64,000 bases of DNA from Haloarcula argentinensis DSM 12282 (lineage in GTDB: Archaea; Halobacteriota; Halobacteria; Halobacteriales; Haloarculaceae). Within the stretch, counting starts at the first letter, position 1; every line of letters begins with the position of its first letter. The stretch is from contig AOLX01000022.1 in NCBI GenBank assembly GCA_000336895.1, forward strand, positions 1-64,000, read 5' to 3'. The notes under the pieces were generated by a model. That model was not told the DNA's origin and ran no database searches. It worked only from the letters and a program-made list of their open reading frames with translations. Below are positions 34,877 through 44,341 of the stretch, in pieces. The translations under genes were made by a program, and so were the position numbers.

Positions 34877-36484
34877 GTGGCAACTGATAACGCATTAATT
34901 TCGGTGTATCGGAACCGCATCGGCGAGCCGACGACCGACGACGAGGTCTACGGGTACTGGCTGTTCGTCATCGGCATCGTGCTCGGTATCGTCGGCTTAC
35001 TATTGTTTTACTTGACAGCATCACGGAGTACACCGCGGCAGTTCGGCTATCTCCTCGGTGCGATCGGTCTCATCTCGCTGTTTGCCGGGCCGACGATCAG
35101 ACTGCCGCTGACACGACGTGGTCTGATACTCACATACCTCGGGGCCGTGGTCGGACTGGTCGCGATGGTGTGGTTCACCACGTTCTACCCCTCGAACTGG
35201 GCCGGCCCCGAAGGGAACCCGGCGGTGACGCTGTACATCGTCGGCCTCGGCCTGATGGCGGTCGGTGCGGTCGTCTCCCCGCTGCTGACCGGCCGGAAAG
35301 AGGCGTACGACGAGGCCGTGCGGACGGCACAGGAAGCGACTGAAGTGGGCGAGCAAGCCACCCAGGAGGCCGAGACAGCCTCGCGGGAAGCGACACAGCA
35401 GTCACAGGTCGCCGAGCAGGCGAGCCGCGAGCGGGACACGCTGGCCGAGCAGCTGGCGACCAGCGAGGACGCCCGCGAGGAACTGGCGACCGTAACCGAG
35501 GCTACCGAAGCGGAGCTCGCCGCGGCCCACGCCACTATCGCAGCTGCGATGGACAGCAAGGCGACGTTCGAACTGTACGAGGACGCGGCGGGCAAGTACC
35601 GCTGGCGGCTCCGCCACCGGAACTCCAATGTCATCGCCGATAGCGCTCAGGGCTATTCCTCGCGCCAGAAGGCGATGCAGGGGCTCCGTAGTGTGCAGTC
35701 CAACGCCGCCGGCGGGGCCGTGGTCTTCTTCGAGGACGCGACTGAGGATGACACCGCCGAGGACGTGCCGGTCGTGCCGGCCCCCGAAAGCGACGCCGCG
35801 TTCGAGCTGTTCGAGGACTCGGCCGGGGAGTTCCGCTGGCGCTTGCGCCACGACAACGGCAACATCCTCGCCGACAGCGGCGAGGGGTACGCCTCGAAGT
35901 CGAACGTCCGCCGGGCGCTGCAGAGCGTCCGTGCGTACGTCCCCGGTGCGGCGTATCTCAAGATCGATCCCGTAGCATACGAAGTGTACGCCGACGCCGC
36001 CGGGGAGTTCCGCTGGCGCTTGCTCCACCGCAACGGCAACATCCTCGCCGACAGCGGCGAGGGGTACAGTTCCCGGTCGAACGCCCGGCGAGCGGCCCGT
36101 CGGGTCAGCGAACTCGCACCCGATTCCGCGGTCGATGACCGTTTCGAGGTGTACGAGGACAAGGGCGAGGAGTGGCGCTGGCGGCTGCGGGCCGACAACG
36201 GCGAACTCGTCGCCGACAGCGGCGAGGGGTACGCAAATCGGTCGAAAGCTATGGACGCCATCGAGCGGGTCCAGTCCTACGCCGCCGACGCCGATCTGCT
36301 GGAAATCGGGAGCGCGGCGTTCGAAGTGTACGAGGACAGGGGCGAGGAGTGGCGCTGGCGGCTCCGCCACCGCAACGGCGAGATCATTGCCGACTCCGGC
36401 GAGGGGTACGCCGAGCGCAACAAGGCCGTCGCCGCCATCGAGCGGATCAAGCGCCACGCTCCCGGTGCAACACAGGCGGAGTAG
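34877..36484 (+). CDS. Membrane-anchored protein with five DUF1508 (YegP-type) repeats
   Basis: A 535-residue protein in three parts. Residues about 25-140 hold four membrane helices. About 145-225 is an Ala/Glu/Gln-rich coiled coil (ATQEAETASREATQQSQ). The rest is five DUF1508 units, each of about 50 residues with a FELYEDAAGKYRWRLRHRN-like strand pair and an ADSGEGYSS turn. Such short beta-alpha modules occur as single or double copies in bacterial YegP, whose function is unclear. The GTG at 34877 is used, with a TATA box 20-27 bases upstream. It is divergent from the AAA ATPase gene. Confidence 0.85.
   Translation: MATDNALISVYRNRIGEPTTDDEVYGYWLFVIGIVLGIVGLLLFYLTASRSTPRQFGYLLGAIGLISLFAGPTIRLPLTRRGLILTYLGAVVGLVAMVWFTTFYPSNWAGPEGNPAVTLYIVGLGLMAVGAVVSPLLTGRKEAYDEAVRTAQEATEVGEQATQEAETASREATQQSQVAEQASRERDTLAEQLATSEDAREELATVTEATEAELAAAHATIAAAMDSKATFELYEDAAGKYRWRLRHRNSNVIADSAQGYSSRQKAMQGLRSVQSNAAGGAVVFFEDATEDDTAEDVPVVPAPESDAAFELFEDSAGEFRWRLRHDNGNILADSGEGYASKSNVRRALQSVRAYVPGAAYLKIDPVAYEVYADAAGEFRWRLLHRNGNILADSGEGYSSRSNARRAARRVSELAPDSAVDDRFEVYEDKGEEWRWRLRADNGELVADSGEGYANRSKAMDAIERVQSYAADADLLEIGSAAFEVYEDRGEEWRWRLRHRNGEIIADSGEGYAERNKAVAAIERIKRHAPGATQAE
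35562..36470 (+). repeat. Five tandem DUF1508 coding repeats
   Basis: The repeat units begin near 35562, 35795, 35978, 36142 and 36317. The last three are the most alike at DNA level (GGCGAGGAGTGGCGCTGGCG occurs in units 4 and 5; GACAGCGGCGAGGGGTACG in units 2-4), which points to recent duplication. The first is the most divergent. Confidence 0.75.
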
Positions 36485-36512
36485 CGCCGGTCAGAGACGG
36501 CCCAGCGGGCAG

Positions 36513-36529
36513 TTCTCCGTAGCGGAGAA
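36513..36529 (+). terminator. Short perfect hairpin after the DUF1508 gene
   Basis: TTCTCCG (36513-36519) and CGGAGAA (36523-36529) form a 7-bp stem with a TAG loop, 29 bases after the stop. No strong T run follows directly, so a terminator is only likely. The TATA box of the next gene (TAATTATAC) begins 10 bases later. Confidence 0.4.
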
Positions 36530-36572
36530 TAGCCGAATTAATTATACAAGTTTCGGCCGAAGTTACACCCAT

Positions 36573-37043
36573 ATGACAATAGACACTCTCGAAGCGGCCG
36601 GACTCACGCGCATGGACGACAGCAACATCGCGGCGTTTCTGTCGAACCAGCGGGTCGGCGTGCTGGGCCTGCCAACTGAGAACGGACCGTACATGATTCC
36701 CCTGTCGTTCGGGTACGATGGTGACCGCTCGCTGTATTTCACCTTTATCGGTGGATCGGCAAGTCGCAAACAACAGTTGACCGAGGCGGCAGCGGATGCG
36801 GCCGTGCTCGTGTACAAAGTCGAGTCGATGTTCCACTGGGAGAGCGTCCTGTTACAGGGCGGTATCGAGGCCGTTCCCGAGTCCGAGTGGGACGACCTCG
36901 CGGACGTGCTCGATACGGCGTGGCGGCCGGAGCTGTTCGAGGACGCTATCGAGGACGGCGACATCGCAGTCTATCGGTTCCGTATCGACGAGAAGGAAGG
37001 GCTCAGACACGCCGGTCTGCCGCCGGGGTTCGAACAGGAGTGA
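36573..37043 (+). CDS. Pyridoxamine 5'-phosphate oxidase family (FMN-binding split barrel) protein
   Basis: A 156-residue split-barrel protein. FLSNQRVGVLGLPTENGPYM, PLSFGYDGDRSLYF and the C-terminal YRFRIDEKEGLRHA are typical of the small PPOX-type family that binds FMN, F420 or heme. Enzyme activity is not predictable. A TATA box TAATTATAC at 36539-36547 sits about 26 bases before the ATG, suggesting a leaderless mRNA. Confidence 0.83.
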   Translation: MTIDTLEAAGLTRMDDSNIAAFLSNQRVGVLGLPTENGPYMIPLSFGYDGDRSLYFTFIGGSASRKQQLTEAAADAAVLVYKVESMFHWESVLLQGGIEAVPESEWDDLADVLDTAWRPELFEDAIEDGDIAVYRFRIDEKEGLRHAGLPPGFEQE

Positions 37044-37143
37044 GCCCCCTGCCCGACTGTTGCGGGGAGCGGTCGGAGACAACGGTTCCCCCACTGTGTA
37101 GAGTTTGTCAGGATTTAACATAGGTCGAGACGTTCCGTTGTCC

Positions 37144-38277
37144 ATGCCCACACCTGTCATCGTGGACGCAGTCAGAACGCCACAAGGAAAGGAGGACGGC
37201 GCACTCGCCGGCGTCCGGAGCGAAGACCTCTCGGTGCCGCTTATCAACCAGTTGCTCGCGTCGACCGGCGTCGAGTCCGACGAGGTCGACGACCTGTTGT
37301 GGGGGTGCGCCCAGCAGCGAGGGGAACAGGGCAACAACATGGCCCGGGTTATCGCGCTGTTGTCGGATCTCGGCGAGAGCGTCCCCGCATCGACGATCAA
37401 CCGCTGGTGTGCGTCCTCCGCCGAAGCGCTGATGCGGGCGGCCGATGCCATCGCGGCTGGCCAGCGCGACGTACTCATCGCCGGTGGCGTGGAGTCGATG
37501 TCCCGCGTGCAGATGGACGAAAACACCCACAACGTCCACCCGCGACTGGCTGAACACTACAATATCGGCGAGCTCCAGATGGGAATGACTGCGGAAAAGG
37601 TCGCCAGCGAGATGGAGGTTGCCCGGCAGGAACAGGACGAGTACGCGCTCCGGAGTCACCAGCGCGCCGCCGACGCGACGGAATCCGGTCGCTTCGACGA
37701 CGAAATCGTCCCGATCGATACCGAGGACGGTCAGCTCGACGCGGACGAGGGTATCCGCCCCGACACCACGCTGGAAAAGCTGTCCCAGCTACCGACAGTG
37801 TTCAAGTCGGACGGGTCAGTCACACCCGGCAACGCCTCGCAGGTTTCCGACGGCGCGGCGGGGTTGATGGTCACCTCCCGCGAGTTCGCTGAGGACCGCG
37901 GACTCGACATCCTGGCGGAGATTGGCTCCCACGAAGTCGCCGGCGTCGACCCGACTGTGATGGGTATCGGCCCAGTGCCCGCCGTCCGCAAGCTCACCGA
38001 GCGAACTGACCGCGAAACGGACGACTACGACCTCGTGGAACTCAACGAAGCCTTCGCCTCCCAGTGTCTGTACTGCCAGCGCGAACTCGGCTTCGACGAC
38101 GACATCTACAACGTCAACGGCGGCGCAATTGCCATCGGCCATCCGCTCGGGGCCTCCGGCGCGCGCCTTCCGGTGACACTCGTCCACGAGATGAACCGAC
38201 GCGATGCGGAGCTGGGCCTGGCGACGGAGTGTGTCGGCTTCGGTCAGGGCGCGGCTATCGAGTTCCGACTGCCCTGA
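37144..38277 (+). CDS. Acetyl-CoA C-acyltransferase (thiolase)
   Basis: Thiolases cleave or form beta-ketoacyl-CoA in fatty-acid breakdown or isoprenoid/PHA synthesis. The 377-residue protein has the acylated Cys in [13 protein letters not shown], the His in [14 protein letters not shown] and the second Cys in [19 protein letters not shown] is also present. All catalytic residues are there. The ATG at 37144 gives [16 protein letters not shown]. No beta-oxidation partner is adjacent, so the direction of reaction is open. Confidence 0.92.
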   Translation: MPTPVIVDAVRTPQGKEDGALAGVRSEDLSVPLINQLLASTGVESDEVDDLLWGCAQQRGEQGNNMARVIALLSDLGESVPASTINRWCASSAEALMRAADAIAAGQRDVLIAGGVESMSRVQMDENTHNVHPRLAEHYNIGELQMGMTAEKVASEMEVARQEQDEYALRSHQRAADATESGRFDDEIVPIDTEDGQLDADEGIRPDTTLEKLSQLPTVFKSDGSVTPGNASQVSDGAAGLMVTSREFAEDRGLDILAEIGSHEVAGVDPTVMGIGPVPAVRKLTERTDRETDDYDLVELNEAFASQCLYCQRELGFDDDIYNVNGGAIAIGHPLGASGARLPVTLVHEMNRRDAELGLATECVGFGQGAAIEFRLP

Positions 38278-38387
38278 GCAGCCGCTGTCGGCGCGGTTTC
38301 AGTATTCTGCCGCAGTACGTCGTTTGCGAGTCCGCCATTTGCGACCGTTGTGGCGCTCGCACAAGCGATATGTGAGAGAAGAAGTCG

Positions 38388-38855
38388 TTAATCGGCAGCC
38401 ACATCGCCGGCTGTCGTCGCCTCGGCGGGACTCGTCAGGGAATGGAGATAGTCGTCGAGATCGAGTGCGAAGGTGGCGTCGGTCGGGAGGTCGACCCACG
38501 AGAACTCGAACTCCGCGCCGCGTTCCTCGCCCGTGCCAGTGACGGTGTGGACCCAGTGATCCCGGGACTCGTGGACGGGGAGGTGATAGAACGACCGCAC
38601 GTACCGCTTCGGGGGTGACTGACGGCGCGTCCAGACGTCGGTGGCGATGTGTTGCAGGCGCTCGAAGGAGGCAAGACCACTCTCCTCGACAGCCTCTCGC
38701 TGTACGGCGACCCGCGGTTTTTCTCCGGCCTCTACGGTTCCCTTCGGTATCTGTAGCCCGTCATGACCCGGCCCGTTGAACACCAGAAGCTCCGACCCGT
38801 TTCTGGTGATGTAGGCACAGGCTTTCTTTACGTACGTTGCCCGCTGTGGTTGCAT
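38388..38855 (-). CDS. NUDIX hydrolase
   Basis: A 155-residue NUDIX protein that hydrolyses nucleoside diphosphates linked to another group. The Nudix box is GTVEAGEKPRVAVQREAVEE followed by SGL, with all metal-binding Glu present. The start MQPQRATYVKKACAYI at 38855 avoids 19 extra residues. The substrate is unknown. It is convergent with the thiolase gene. Confidence 0.88.
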   Translation of the reverse strand: MQPQRATYVKKACAYITRNGSELLVFNGPGHDGLQIPKGTVEAGEKPRVAVQREAVEESGLASFERLQHIATDVWTRRQSPPKRYVRSFYHLPVHESRDHWVHTVTGTGEERGAEFEFSWVDLPTDATFALDLDDYLHSLTSPAEATTAGDVAAD

Positions 38856-39117
38856 AGGATCTGGTAGCGACGGCCAACATATAGTAGTACCCACATATCT
38901 GCCTAAAATCATATTAGGTCAACAGGGGGCAAAGAAGGGTGGCGAGTGGACGCAGGACGCTAGAAGCCAGACCGACACAGTACACCGGTTGTCTCAGTCT
39001 CGGTGGCAAAGGAGTACGGCGGTAGTGGCAGCCCAGGATAGTATATACTTAGATACTATGAATTAATTTTGTGTTTTATTACAAGGATTAAAATGCTGTC
39101 AATCGCACATACTGTGT

Positions 39118-39264
39118 ATGGACGGTCACATCACACCCGAGGAGTGGGAGCGAATCGAAGCATTCGCACAGAAACCGAGCTACCTGCGTCGCCCGGAGCA
39201 TCTGCTCCCGGAAGAAGCCACGGAGGGCGACGAGGCTGCAGACGGAGCAGTAGCAGGCGACTGA
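39118..39264 (+). CDS. Small acidic microprotein, unknown function
   Basis: A 48-residue frame, MDGHITPEEWERIEAFAQK, then PSYLRRPEHLLPEE and an acidic Ala-rich tail. The protein is strongly haloarchaeal in composition. GTATATACTTAGATAC at 39041-39056 is a good TATA-like element, though 60 bases from the ATG. The A/T-rich leader between (GAATTAATTTTGTG) is unusual here. It is not certain to be expressed. Confidence 0.45.
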   Translation: MDGHITPEEWERIEAFAQKPSYLRRPEHLLPEEATEGDEAADGAVAGD

Positions 39265-39352
39265 CGACGGGCGTGTCCTGAAGAACGACCACACCTGACC
39301 CGTTGTTATCTGTTCTCGGAGGCTTATCAGACTCGGTTCCGTGAAGATAGCC

Positions 39353-39805
39353 ATGAGTCTCAAATCGATGTTCAACGACATCCCGTTTGTCAAGCAGTTA
39401 GGGATGGAGATCACGGCCGTCGATGACGGCTATGCGGCAGGCGAACTCCCGCTGGAGGACGGCCACTCCTCGAACCCGGAATCGATAATCGCACACGGTG
39501 GCGTCACGTACTCGCTCGTCGACACCGTCGGCGGGGCGGCCGTCATCTCGCAATCCGGCACCGTCTCGCCAACAGTGGATATGCGGATCGATTATCTCGC
39601 GCCGGCAACCGCCGATCTTCGGACTGAGGCGGAAGTGATCCGGAGCGGCGGGAGCGTCTCAGTCGTCGACGCAGAAGTGTACGACACTGACGGCCACCAC
39701 ATCGCGAGCGCTCGTGGGACGTACAAAACTGATGGCGACCGCGGTGAGTCGCCGTGGACAGAAGGCGTCGACGGGTCAGACGTCACACAGCTTACCGACG
39801 ACTAG
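39353..39805 (+). CDS. PaaI-type hotdog-fold thioesterase
   Basis: A 150-residue hotdog thioesterase that hydrolyses acyl-CoA esters. Signatures are NPESIIAHGGVTYSLVDTVGG (with the catalytic-region HGG) and the strand TVDMRIDYLAPA. Substrates of PaaI relatives include phenylacetyl-CoA and other aryl-CoAs. The ATG at 39353 is preferred over a GTG four codons upstream. The stop overlaps the antiporter gene's stop by 4 bases on the other strand. Confidence 0.87.
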   Translation: MSLKSMFNDIPFVKQLGMEITAVDDGYAAGELPLEDGHSSNPESIIAHGGVTYSLVDTVGGAAVISQSGTVSPTVDMRIDYLAPATADLRTEAEVIRSGGSVSVVDAEVYDTDGHHIASARGTYKTDGDRGESPWTEGVDGSDVTQLTDD

Positions 39806-41706
39806 TCGCCACTGACCATCTTCATCCCGTCGCGCACGGACTCTCGACGGCCCAGCAGGGTCACCATATCGCCCTCTTCGAGGATGTAGTCTGCTGTGGG
39901 TACTTCGGCGTTCTCGTGGAGTTCGCCGCTGACGAGCGCGACCAGACAGGCGTCGGGCAGCATCGGACCGACATCGCGGATCGACTTCCCGATGAGTTCC
40001 GGATTGGTGACCTCGACTTCCTGAACATCCCCACTGCGACCGACATCGGTCATCCAGTGGGCAATAGCCGGGCGCTCGATCTGGTTGTCGATGGCCCAGG
40101 CCGTCGCCATCGCCGAGGAGATGGTCCGAACGCCGAGGTCCTCGAAGGCCTCGACGTTGTCCGGGTTGTTCGCGCGGGCGATGACCCGGTCGACGCCGAA
40201 CTTCGAACTCGCTAGCTGTGACACCAGCAGGTTCGCGTCGTCGTCACCGGTCGCCGCGACGACAGTCTTGGCGTTTTCAGCCCCGGCCGACCGCAACACG
40301 TCGGTGTCGGTGCCGTCACCGATTTCGACGGCGTATCCCTCGTTGCGGGCTCGTTCGACGCTCTCTTCCTCCTCCTCGATGATGACGACGTTTTCGCCCC
40401 GGTCTTCGAGGCGTGCGGCGAGCGCTCGGCCCACCTGTCCGCCGCCAACGATGATGACTCGCATTGGTATCACATCCAGTTTTTCCGCGATGAATCGCGC
40501 CAGTCCACCCTCGAACAGGGCGGTCGCAAAGATAACGAGAAAGACAGTGCCAAGCAGAATATCGGCCTGCGTCCCCAGCAGTTCAGCCTGCGCCCCGGTG
40601 ACCTCCTCGGCCGCGGCGTTCAGTTCGACGGCAAACAGCGTCGCGACGGACGCCGGAATAATACCGCGCGGCCCGACGAAGCTGACGAACAGCTTCTCGT
40701 TGGTGGTAAATCGGTCACCAACGGCCGAGACGAACACCAGCAGCGGTCTGATAAGCAGGGCGACCGCGAGGACGACGATGATGCCCGCTAGCCCAACATC
40801 AATGAGCGAGGCGAGTTCCAGTTGCGCCGCCAGTGCGATGAACACGAACGAAAGCACCAACAGCGTGATGTCGCCTTTGAACTCCTCGATGTCCTCCTCG
40901 TACGGGTGGTCGACGTTGCCCAGCGCCATCCCCGCTGTGGCAGCGGCGGCGACGCCGGCCTCGGTCGCTATCGTGTTCGCGCCAGCGTAGGCGATGAGCG
41001 CCCCGGCGAGCACAAGCAGTCGGGAGTTCCGCGGTGCGTCACCGGGCGAGAGGTCGACATACTGGAGAAGGTAGTACACCACGCCGGCGACGATGAGGCC
41101 GACGAGTAGCCCCGTCCCCAGTCGGAGCGCAAATCCTCGTAGTAGGCTCTCACTGGCAACGGCTGGGTTAACCGTCTCGAAGATGACGACAGCGATGATA
41201 GCCGCGGTCACATCGTTGACAATCCCTTCCGTCTCCAGTGCAGCGGCGACGCGGTCTCGAACCGGGACCACATCGAGGATCGGGGTGATAACCGTCGGCC
41301 CGGTCGCGACCAGCAGCGCACCGATCAGGAACGCGAGGTTCCAGGAGACGGCCGCGGAGCTGAACGCGAACTTGACGGCGATAGCGGTGCCCACGAGCGC
41401 GATAGCCGCACCGACGGTAACGAGTCGGAACGTCGCAGCCGGAGCCTCGCGTAGACGGTCGAATCGGAGGTGATAGGCCCCCTCAAAAACGATGATTGCG
41501 ACCGCTAAGCCGACGATTGCCGACAGCGCCCCGCCGAAGGTGCCGTCACCGATGATGCCCAGTCCGGGCTGGCCGATGATGACACCCACCAGCAGGTAGA
41601 AGATAATGCTGGGCACGCGTAGGCGTGCTGCGAGGACCTGTGCAAGGACGCCGAGCCCAATGATACCGGCGACGAGCGGAATCAATAGCCCCGAACTACC
41701 AGCCAC
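39802..41706 (-). CDS. CPA-type cation:proton antiporter with TrkA-N and TrkA-C domains
   Basis: A 634-residue antiporter. About 400 residues form the membrane domain (GLLIPLVAGIIGLGVLAQVL first, ETEGIVNDVTAA holding the ion-site Asp, FVGPRGIIPASV later). After PMRVIIVGGGQVGRALAARL comes an RCK/TrkA-N domain for NAD(H) sensing and then a TrkA-C ligand domain (VEVTNPELIGKSI). The ion is likely Na+ or K+ for H+. I choose the GTG at 41706 (MAGSSGLLIP); an ATG at 41760 adds 18 residues. This combination suits osmotic and pH control in a halophile. Confidence 0.9.
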   Translation of the reverse strand: MAGSSGLLIPLVAGIIGLGVLAQVLAARLRVPSIIFYLLVGVIIGQPGLGIIGDGTFGGALSAIVGLAVAIIVFEGAYHLRFDRLREAPAATFRLVTVGAAIALVGTAIAVKFAFSSAAVSWNLAFLIGALLVATGPTVITPILDVVPVRDRVAAALETEGIVNDVTAAIIAVVIFETVNPAVASESLLRGFALRLGTGLLVGLIVAGVVYYLLQYVDLSPGDAPRNSRLLVLAGALIAYAGANTIATEAGVAAAATAGMALGNVDHPYEEDIEEFKGDITLLVLSFVFIALAAQLELASLIDVGLAGIIVVLAVALLIRPLLVFVSAVGDRFTTNEKLFVSFVGPRGIIPASVATLFAVELNAAAEEVTGAQAELLGTQADILLGTVFLVIFATALFEGGLARFIAEKLDVIPMRVIIVGGGQVGRALAARLEDRGENVVIIEEEEESVERARNEGYAVEIGDGTDTDVLRSAGAENAKTVVAATGDDDANLLVSQLASSKFGVDRVIARANNPDNVEAFEDLGVRTISSAMATAWAIDNQIERPAIAHWMTDVGRSGDVQEVEVTNPELIGKSIRDVGPMLPDACLVALVSGELHENAEVPTADYILEEGDMVTLLGRRESVRDGMKMVSGD

Positions 41707-41819
41707 AGTTAGCCTCCATCTGTCCAGCCTAACGCATCGCCCTCGTATAAACGCATTCACTCACCGGCAGACGAGAGGTCGATCAGAAGCTACTCGACCG
41801 ATGTGAACCACGCCTGCGT

Positions 41820-42767
41820 TCACCGGTTCCGGCTCACCGGGAACTTCACGCGGTCGGGATGCTCGTTGAACCGCTCCAGAATATCCTCGTACAGCGCGTT
41901 CCGCATCCGGGTGCCGCGGCGCGGGTGGACGAGATACCGGAGCCGAAGCTCCACCCACGACTCGCCCTGTGTGACGTTGACCGTCGGCTGTTCGTTCACG
42001 TCGAGTTCGACCGGCGTCTCGGCGAGGCGGTCGCGATACTCACGGACCTGTTCGGCCATCTCGTCGCCGAGGTGGTCGGTCGCCACGTCGGTCATTAGCT
42101 CGGAGGCGAACTGCAGGTCAGTCTCGTAGGCGACCTGTATCGAGAGTTCGTTCCAGACGTACTGGACACCCTCGCCGTAGAAGTTGACGACGCGCGAGGA
42201 CAGCACCGTGCTGTTAGGCACGGTGACGATGCGGCCCGACGGCTGGTTCGAGGAGACGAGGTCGCCGTCGATCTCCCACACCTCCGTCACGAAGAAATCG
42301 ACCGCGACAACGTCGCCGCGCATCTCCTCGATAGCGATGCGGTCGCCCACCTGATAGGGCCGTTTGATCACGATGTACAGCCAGCCGATGAGCGAGAACA
42401 GCGGTTGCTGGAGGGCGAACGTGACCGCGAACCCGAGCACGCCAAGCGAGAACAGCACGCTCACCCACTCCCGGGTGACGACGCCGAACATCGCAATCAT
42501 CCCGAGAATGCCGAAGGTCAGCCGGAGGACGTTCCGCACGTCGTGTCGGCGGCGTTTGTTCTGCGTGTGGGCGAGGAGGTACGACTGACAGATAGTGTAG
42601 CTTCCGTAGAACGCGAGGAAAAGCGACGCCAGCGTCAGGCCCAGCAGCGTGAGCGGTTCGAGTTCCACCCCGAACAGTCGCTCGTCGAAGCCGAACCGGC
42701 GGACGAACCGCGAGCCGGCGTACAGGACAACTGCACAGAGTAGCGACACGGAACCAGTTCGACGCAT
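41820..42767 (-). CDS. Small-conductance mechanosensitive channel (MscS) family protein
   Basis: A 315-residue MscS channel that opens on membrane tension to relieve osmotic shock. Three or four helices lie in the first 135 residues; the pore-lining helix 3 is GFAVTFALQQPLFSLIGWL and the beta domain starts RPYQVGDRIAIEEMRGDV. NSTVLSSRVVNFYGEG follows as in the family. It is the next gene upstream-side of the antiporter on the same strand, so both may respond to osmotic stress. Confidence 0.9.
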   Translation of the reverse strand: MRRTGSVSLLCAVVLYAGSRFVRRFGFDERLFGVELEPLTLLGLTLASLFLAFYGSYTICQSYLLAHTQNKRRRHDVRNVLRLTFGILGMIAMFGVVTREWVSVLFSLGVLGFAVTFALQQPLFSLIGWLYIVIKRPYQVGDRIAIEEMRGDVVAVDFFVTEVWEIDGDLVSSNQPSGRIVTVPNSTVLSSRVVNFYGEGVQYVWNELSIQVAYETDLQFASELMTDVATDHLGDEMAEQVREYRDRLAETPVELDVNEQPTVNVTQGESWVELRLRYLVHPRRGTRMRNALYEDILERFNEHPDRVKFPVSRNR

Positions 42768-42802
42768 ATCACGACACTGTGGCCCGGCCGTGAGAAAGGC
42801 TC

Positions 42803-43711
42803 CTATTCCTCGCGGTTATCGAGGGCCACGAGCACGCCGCGGACGTTCAGACGCATCTCGGCGCGGCCTTTACGCTCACCCCAGGTGTCGGTATCGGCCC
42901 GCTCGACGAAGTAGTCGATGACTGCCTCGTCGTCATCCAGTTCCTCGCGTTTGCGTTCGACTTCGGCGACCCATTCAGGTAGTATCTCGGTGTATACCTC
43001 CAGTTTGTCGCCGGTTTCGGCGGCACCGAAGTGGCCGAACATGAGGATCTCGGGGTCGAGGTCCTGTAACATCGCCACGTCGTCGAGCGCCTGATCGAGG
43101 GTGAAGTTGACCGGCGGGGTCGTGACGTGCATCTCGTCGGTCGACGGCGAGTAGATACCGGCGGCGTCGGCGGTGAACACACCGTCGACGACGGGGTCGT
43201 AGAAGACGACCTGATGTGGGGCATGGCCCGGTGCGTGTAGGACTTCGAGGGAGTGGTCGCCCAGGTCGATCACGTCGCCGTCGGTTAGCGTCTCGATGCG
43301 GTCTTCGGCGACCGGGATCGGCTTCCCGTAGAACTCGATCTGGTCGCCGACAGCGTGTTTGGTCCCCTCCCAGAGCCGCTCGGGGTCGACGAGGTGGCGC
43401 TTACCGGACTCGTGGACGTACACCGTCGCGTTCGGGCAGTCCTCGGCGAGGTAGCCGGCCCCGCCGGCGTGGTCCAGATGGACGTGGGTCGCCGCGATGA
43501 CTTCCAGCTCCTCGGGTGCGATCCCGACCGACTCCATCGCCGAGAGGATGGTTTCGTGTCGCGCACCGGTACCGGTGTCGACCAGCGCCGGTCGCTCGGC
43601 GTCGATTATGTAGACGGGCCCGTACTCGGCGACGCCGTACATCCCGACGTCGACGTAGTGGACATCTGTGCAGTCCCCGACCGTCACCTCGTAAACGTCA
43701 CCGATTCCCAT
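42803..43711 (-). CDS. MBL-fold metallo-hydrolase (glyoxalase II-like)
   Basis: A 302-residue metallo-beta-lactamase fold protein. The metal site is AATHVHLDHAGG, then HAPGHAPHQVVF and FTADAAGIYSP, with GHFGAAETG later. The C-terminal 70 residues form a helical extension (EWVAEVERKREELDDD). Related proteins hydrolyse thioesters. The ATG at 43711 removes 27 residues of the open frame that match no domain. It lies just ahead of the MscS gene with 35 bp between. Confidence 0.85.
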   Translation of the reverse strand: MGIGDVYEVTVGDCTDVHYVDVGMYGVAEYGPVYIIDAERPALVDTGTGARHETILSAMESVGIAPEELEVIAATHVHLDHAGGAGYLAEDCPNATVYVHESGKRHLVDPERLWEGTKHAVGDQIEFYGKPIPVAEDRIETLTDGDVIDLGDHSLEVLHAPGHAPHQVVFYDPVVDGVFTADAAGIYSPSTDEMHVTTPPVNFTLDQALDDVAMLQDLDPEILMFGHFGAAETGDKLEVYTEILPEWVAEVERKREELDDDEAVIDYFVERADTDTWGERKGRAEMRLNVRGVLVALDNREE

Positions 43712-43818
43712 ACACTCTCTCGTGACCGGCGGGGGCAAAACCGTTGTGCCATGGCTATCGTGACAACCATTCATGAGGAAGGGCAAAGCCATTTACCCGC
43801 ACTCAGAAACACCACTGT

Positions 43819-44262
43819 ATGTACGACGCCGTACTCGTTCCGACCGACGGCTCAGAGGGGTCCGCAACCGCGGCCGAGCACGCTATCGACCTCGCACAGC
43901 GCCACGATGCGAGTCTACACGCCCTGCACGTCCTCGAAACCGAGCAGGTCGTCGACCAGATTCCCGATTTCGAGGACAGCAGCATCTTCGATCGCCTCGC
44001 CGACGCTGGCCAGCAGGCTGTCGACGACCTGCAGGCGCAGGCCGAAGACGCCGGTATCGACGCAGTGACAACGGCGGTTGAGCAGGGCGTCCCCCACGAG
44101 GAAGTCGTGGAGTACGTCGAGCGCCACGACATCGATGTCATCGTGATGGCGACAGAGGGACGGACCGGGCCGTCGCGGGAACTCATCGGTAGCGTCACCG
44201 AGTCAGTCGTTCGGGCCTCACCGGTCCCGGTGCTTGCGGTCAAGGTCGGCGGCGGAGCATAG
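43819..44262 (+). CDS. Universal stress protein UspA family
   Basis: A 147-residue single-domain USP. It begins MYDAVLVPTDGSEGSATA and has the ATP-binding G-2x-G-9x-G-S motif as GRTGPSRELIGSVTESV, so it should be the nucleotide-binding type. USPs act in stress survival by unknown means. A TTTACCC run lies about 30 bases upstream. Confidence 0.93.
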   Translation: MYDAVLVPTDGSEGSATAAEHAIDLAQRHDASLHALHVLETEQVVDQIPDFEDSSIFDRLADAGQQAVDDLQAQAEDAGIDAVTTAVEQGVPHEEVVEYVERHDIDVIVMATEGRTGPSRELIGSVTESVVRASPVPVLAVKVGGGA

Positions 44263-44341
44263 CGGGCCGACAGGTCGACGGCCGGGGTAGCCCTGCCGCA
44301 GGACCGACACGACTAATTTCTGCCGTCGAGAACCGTCGGCC

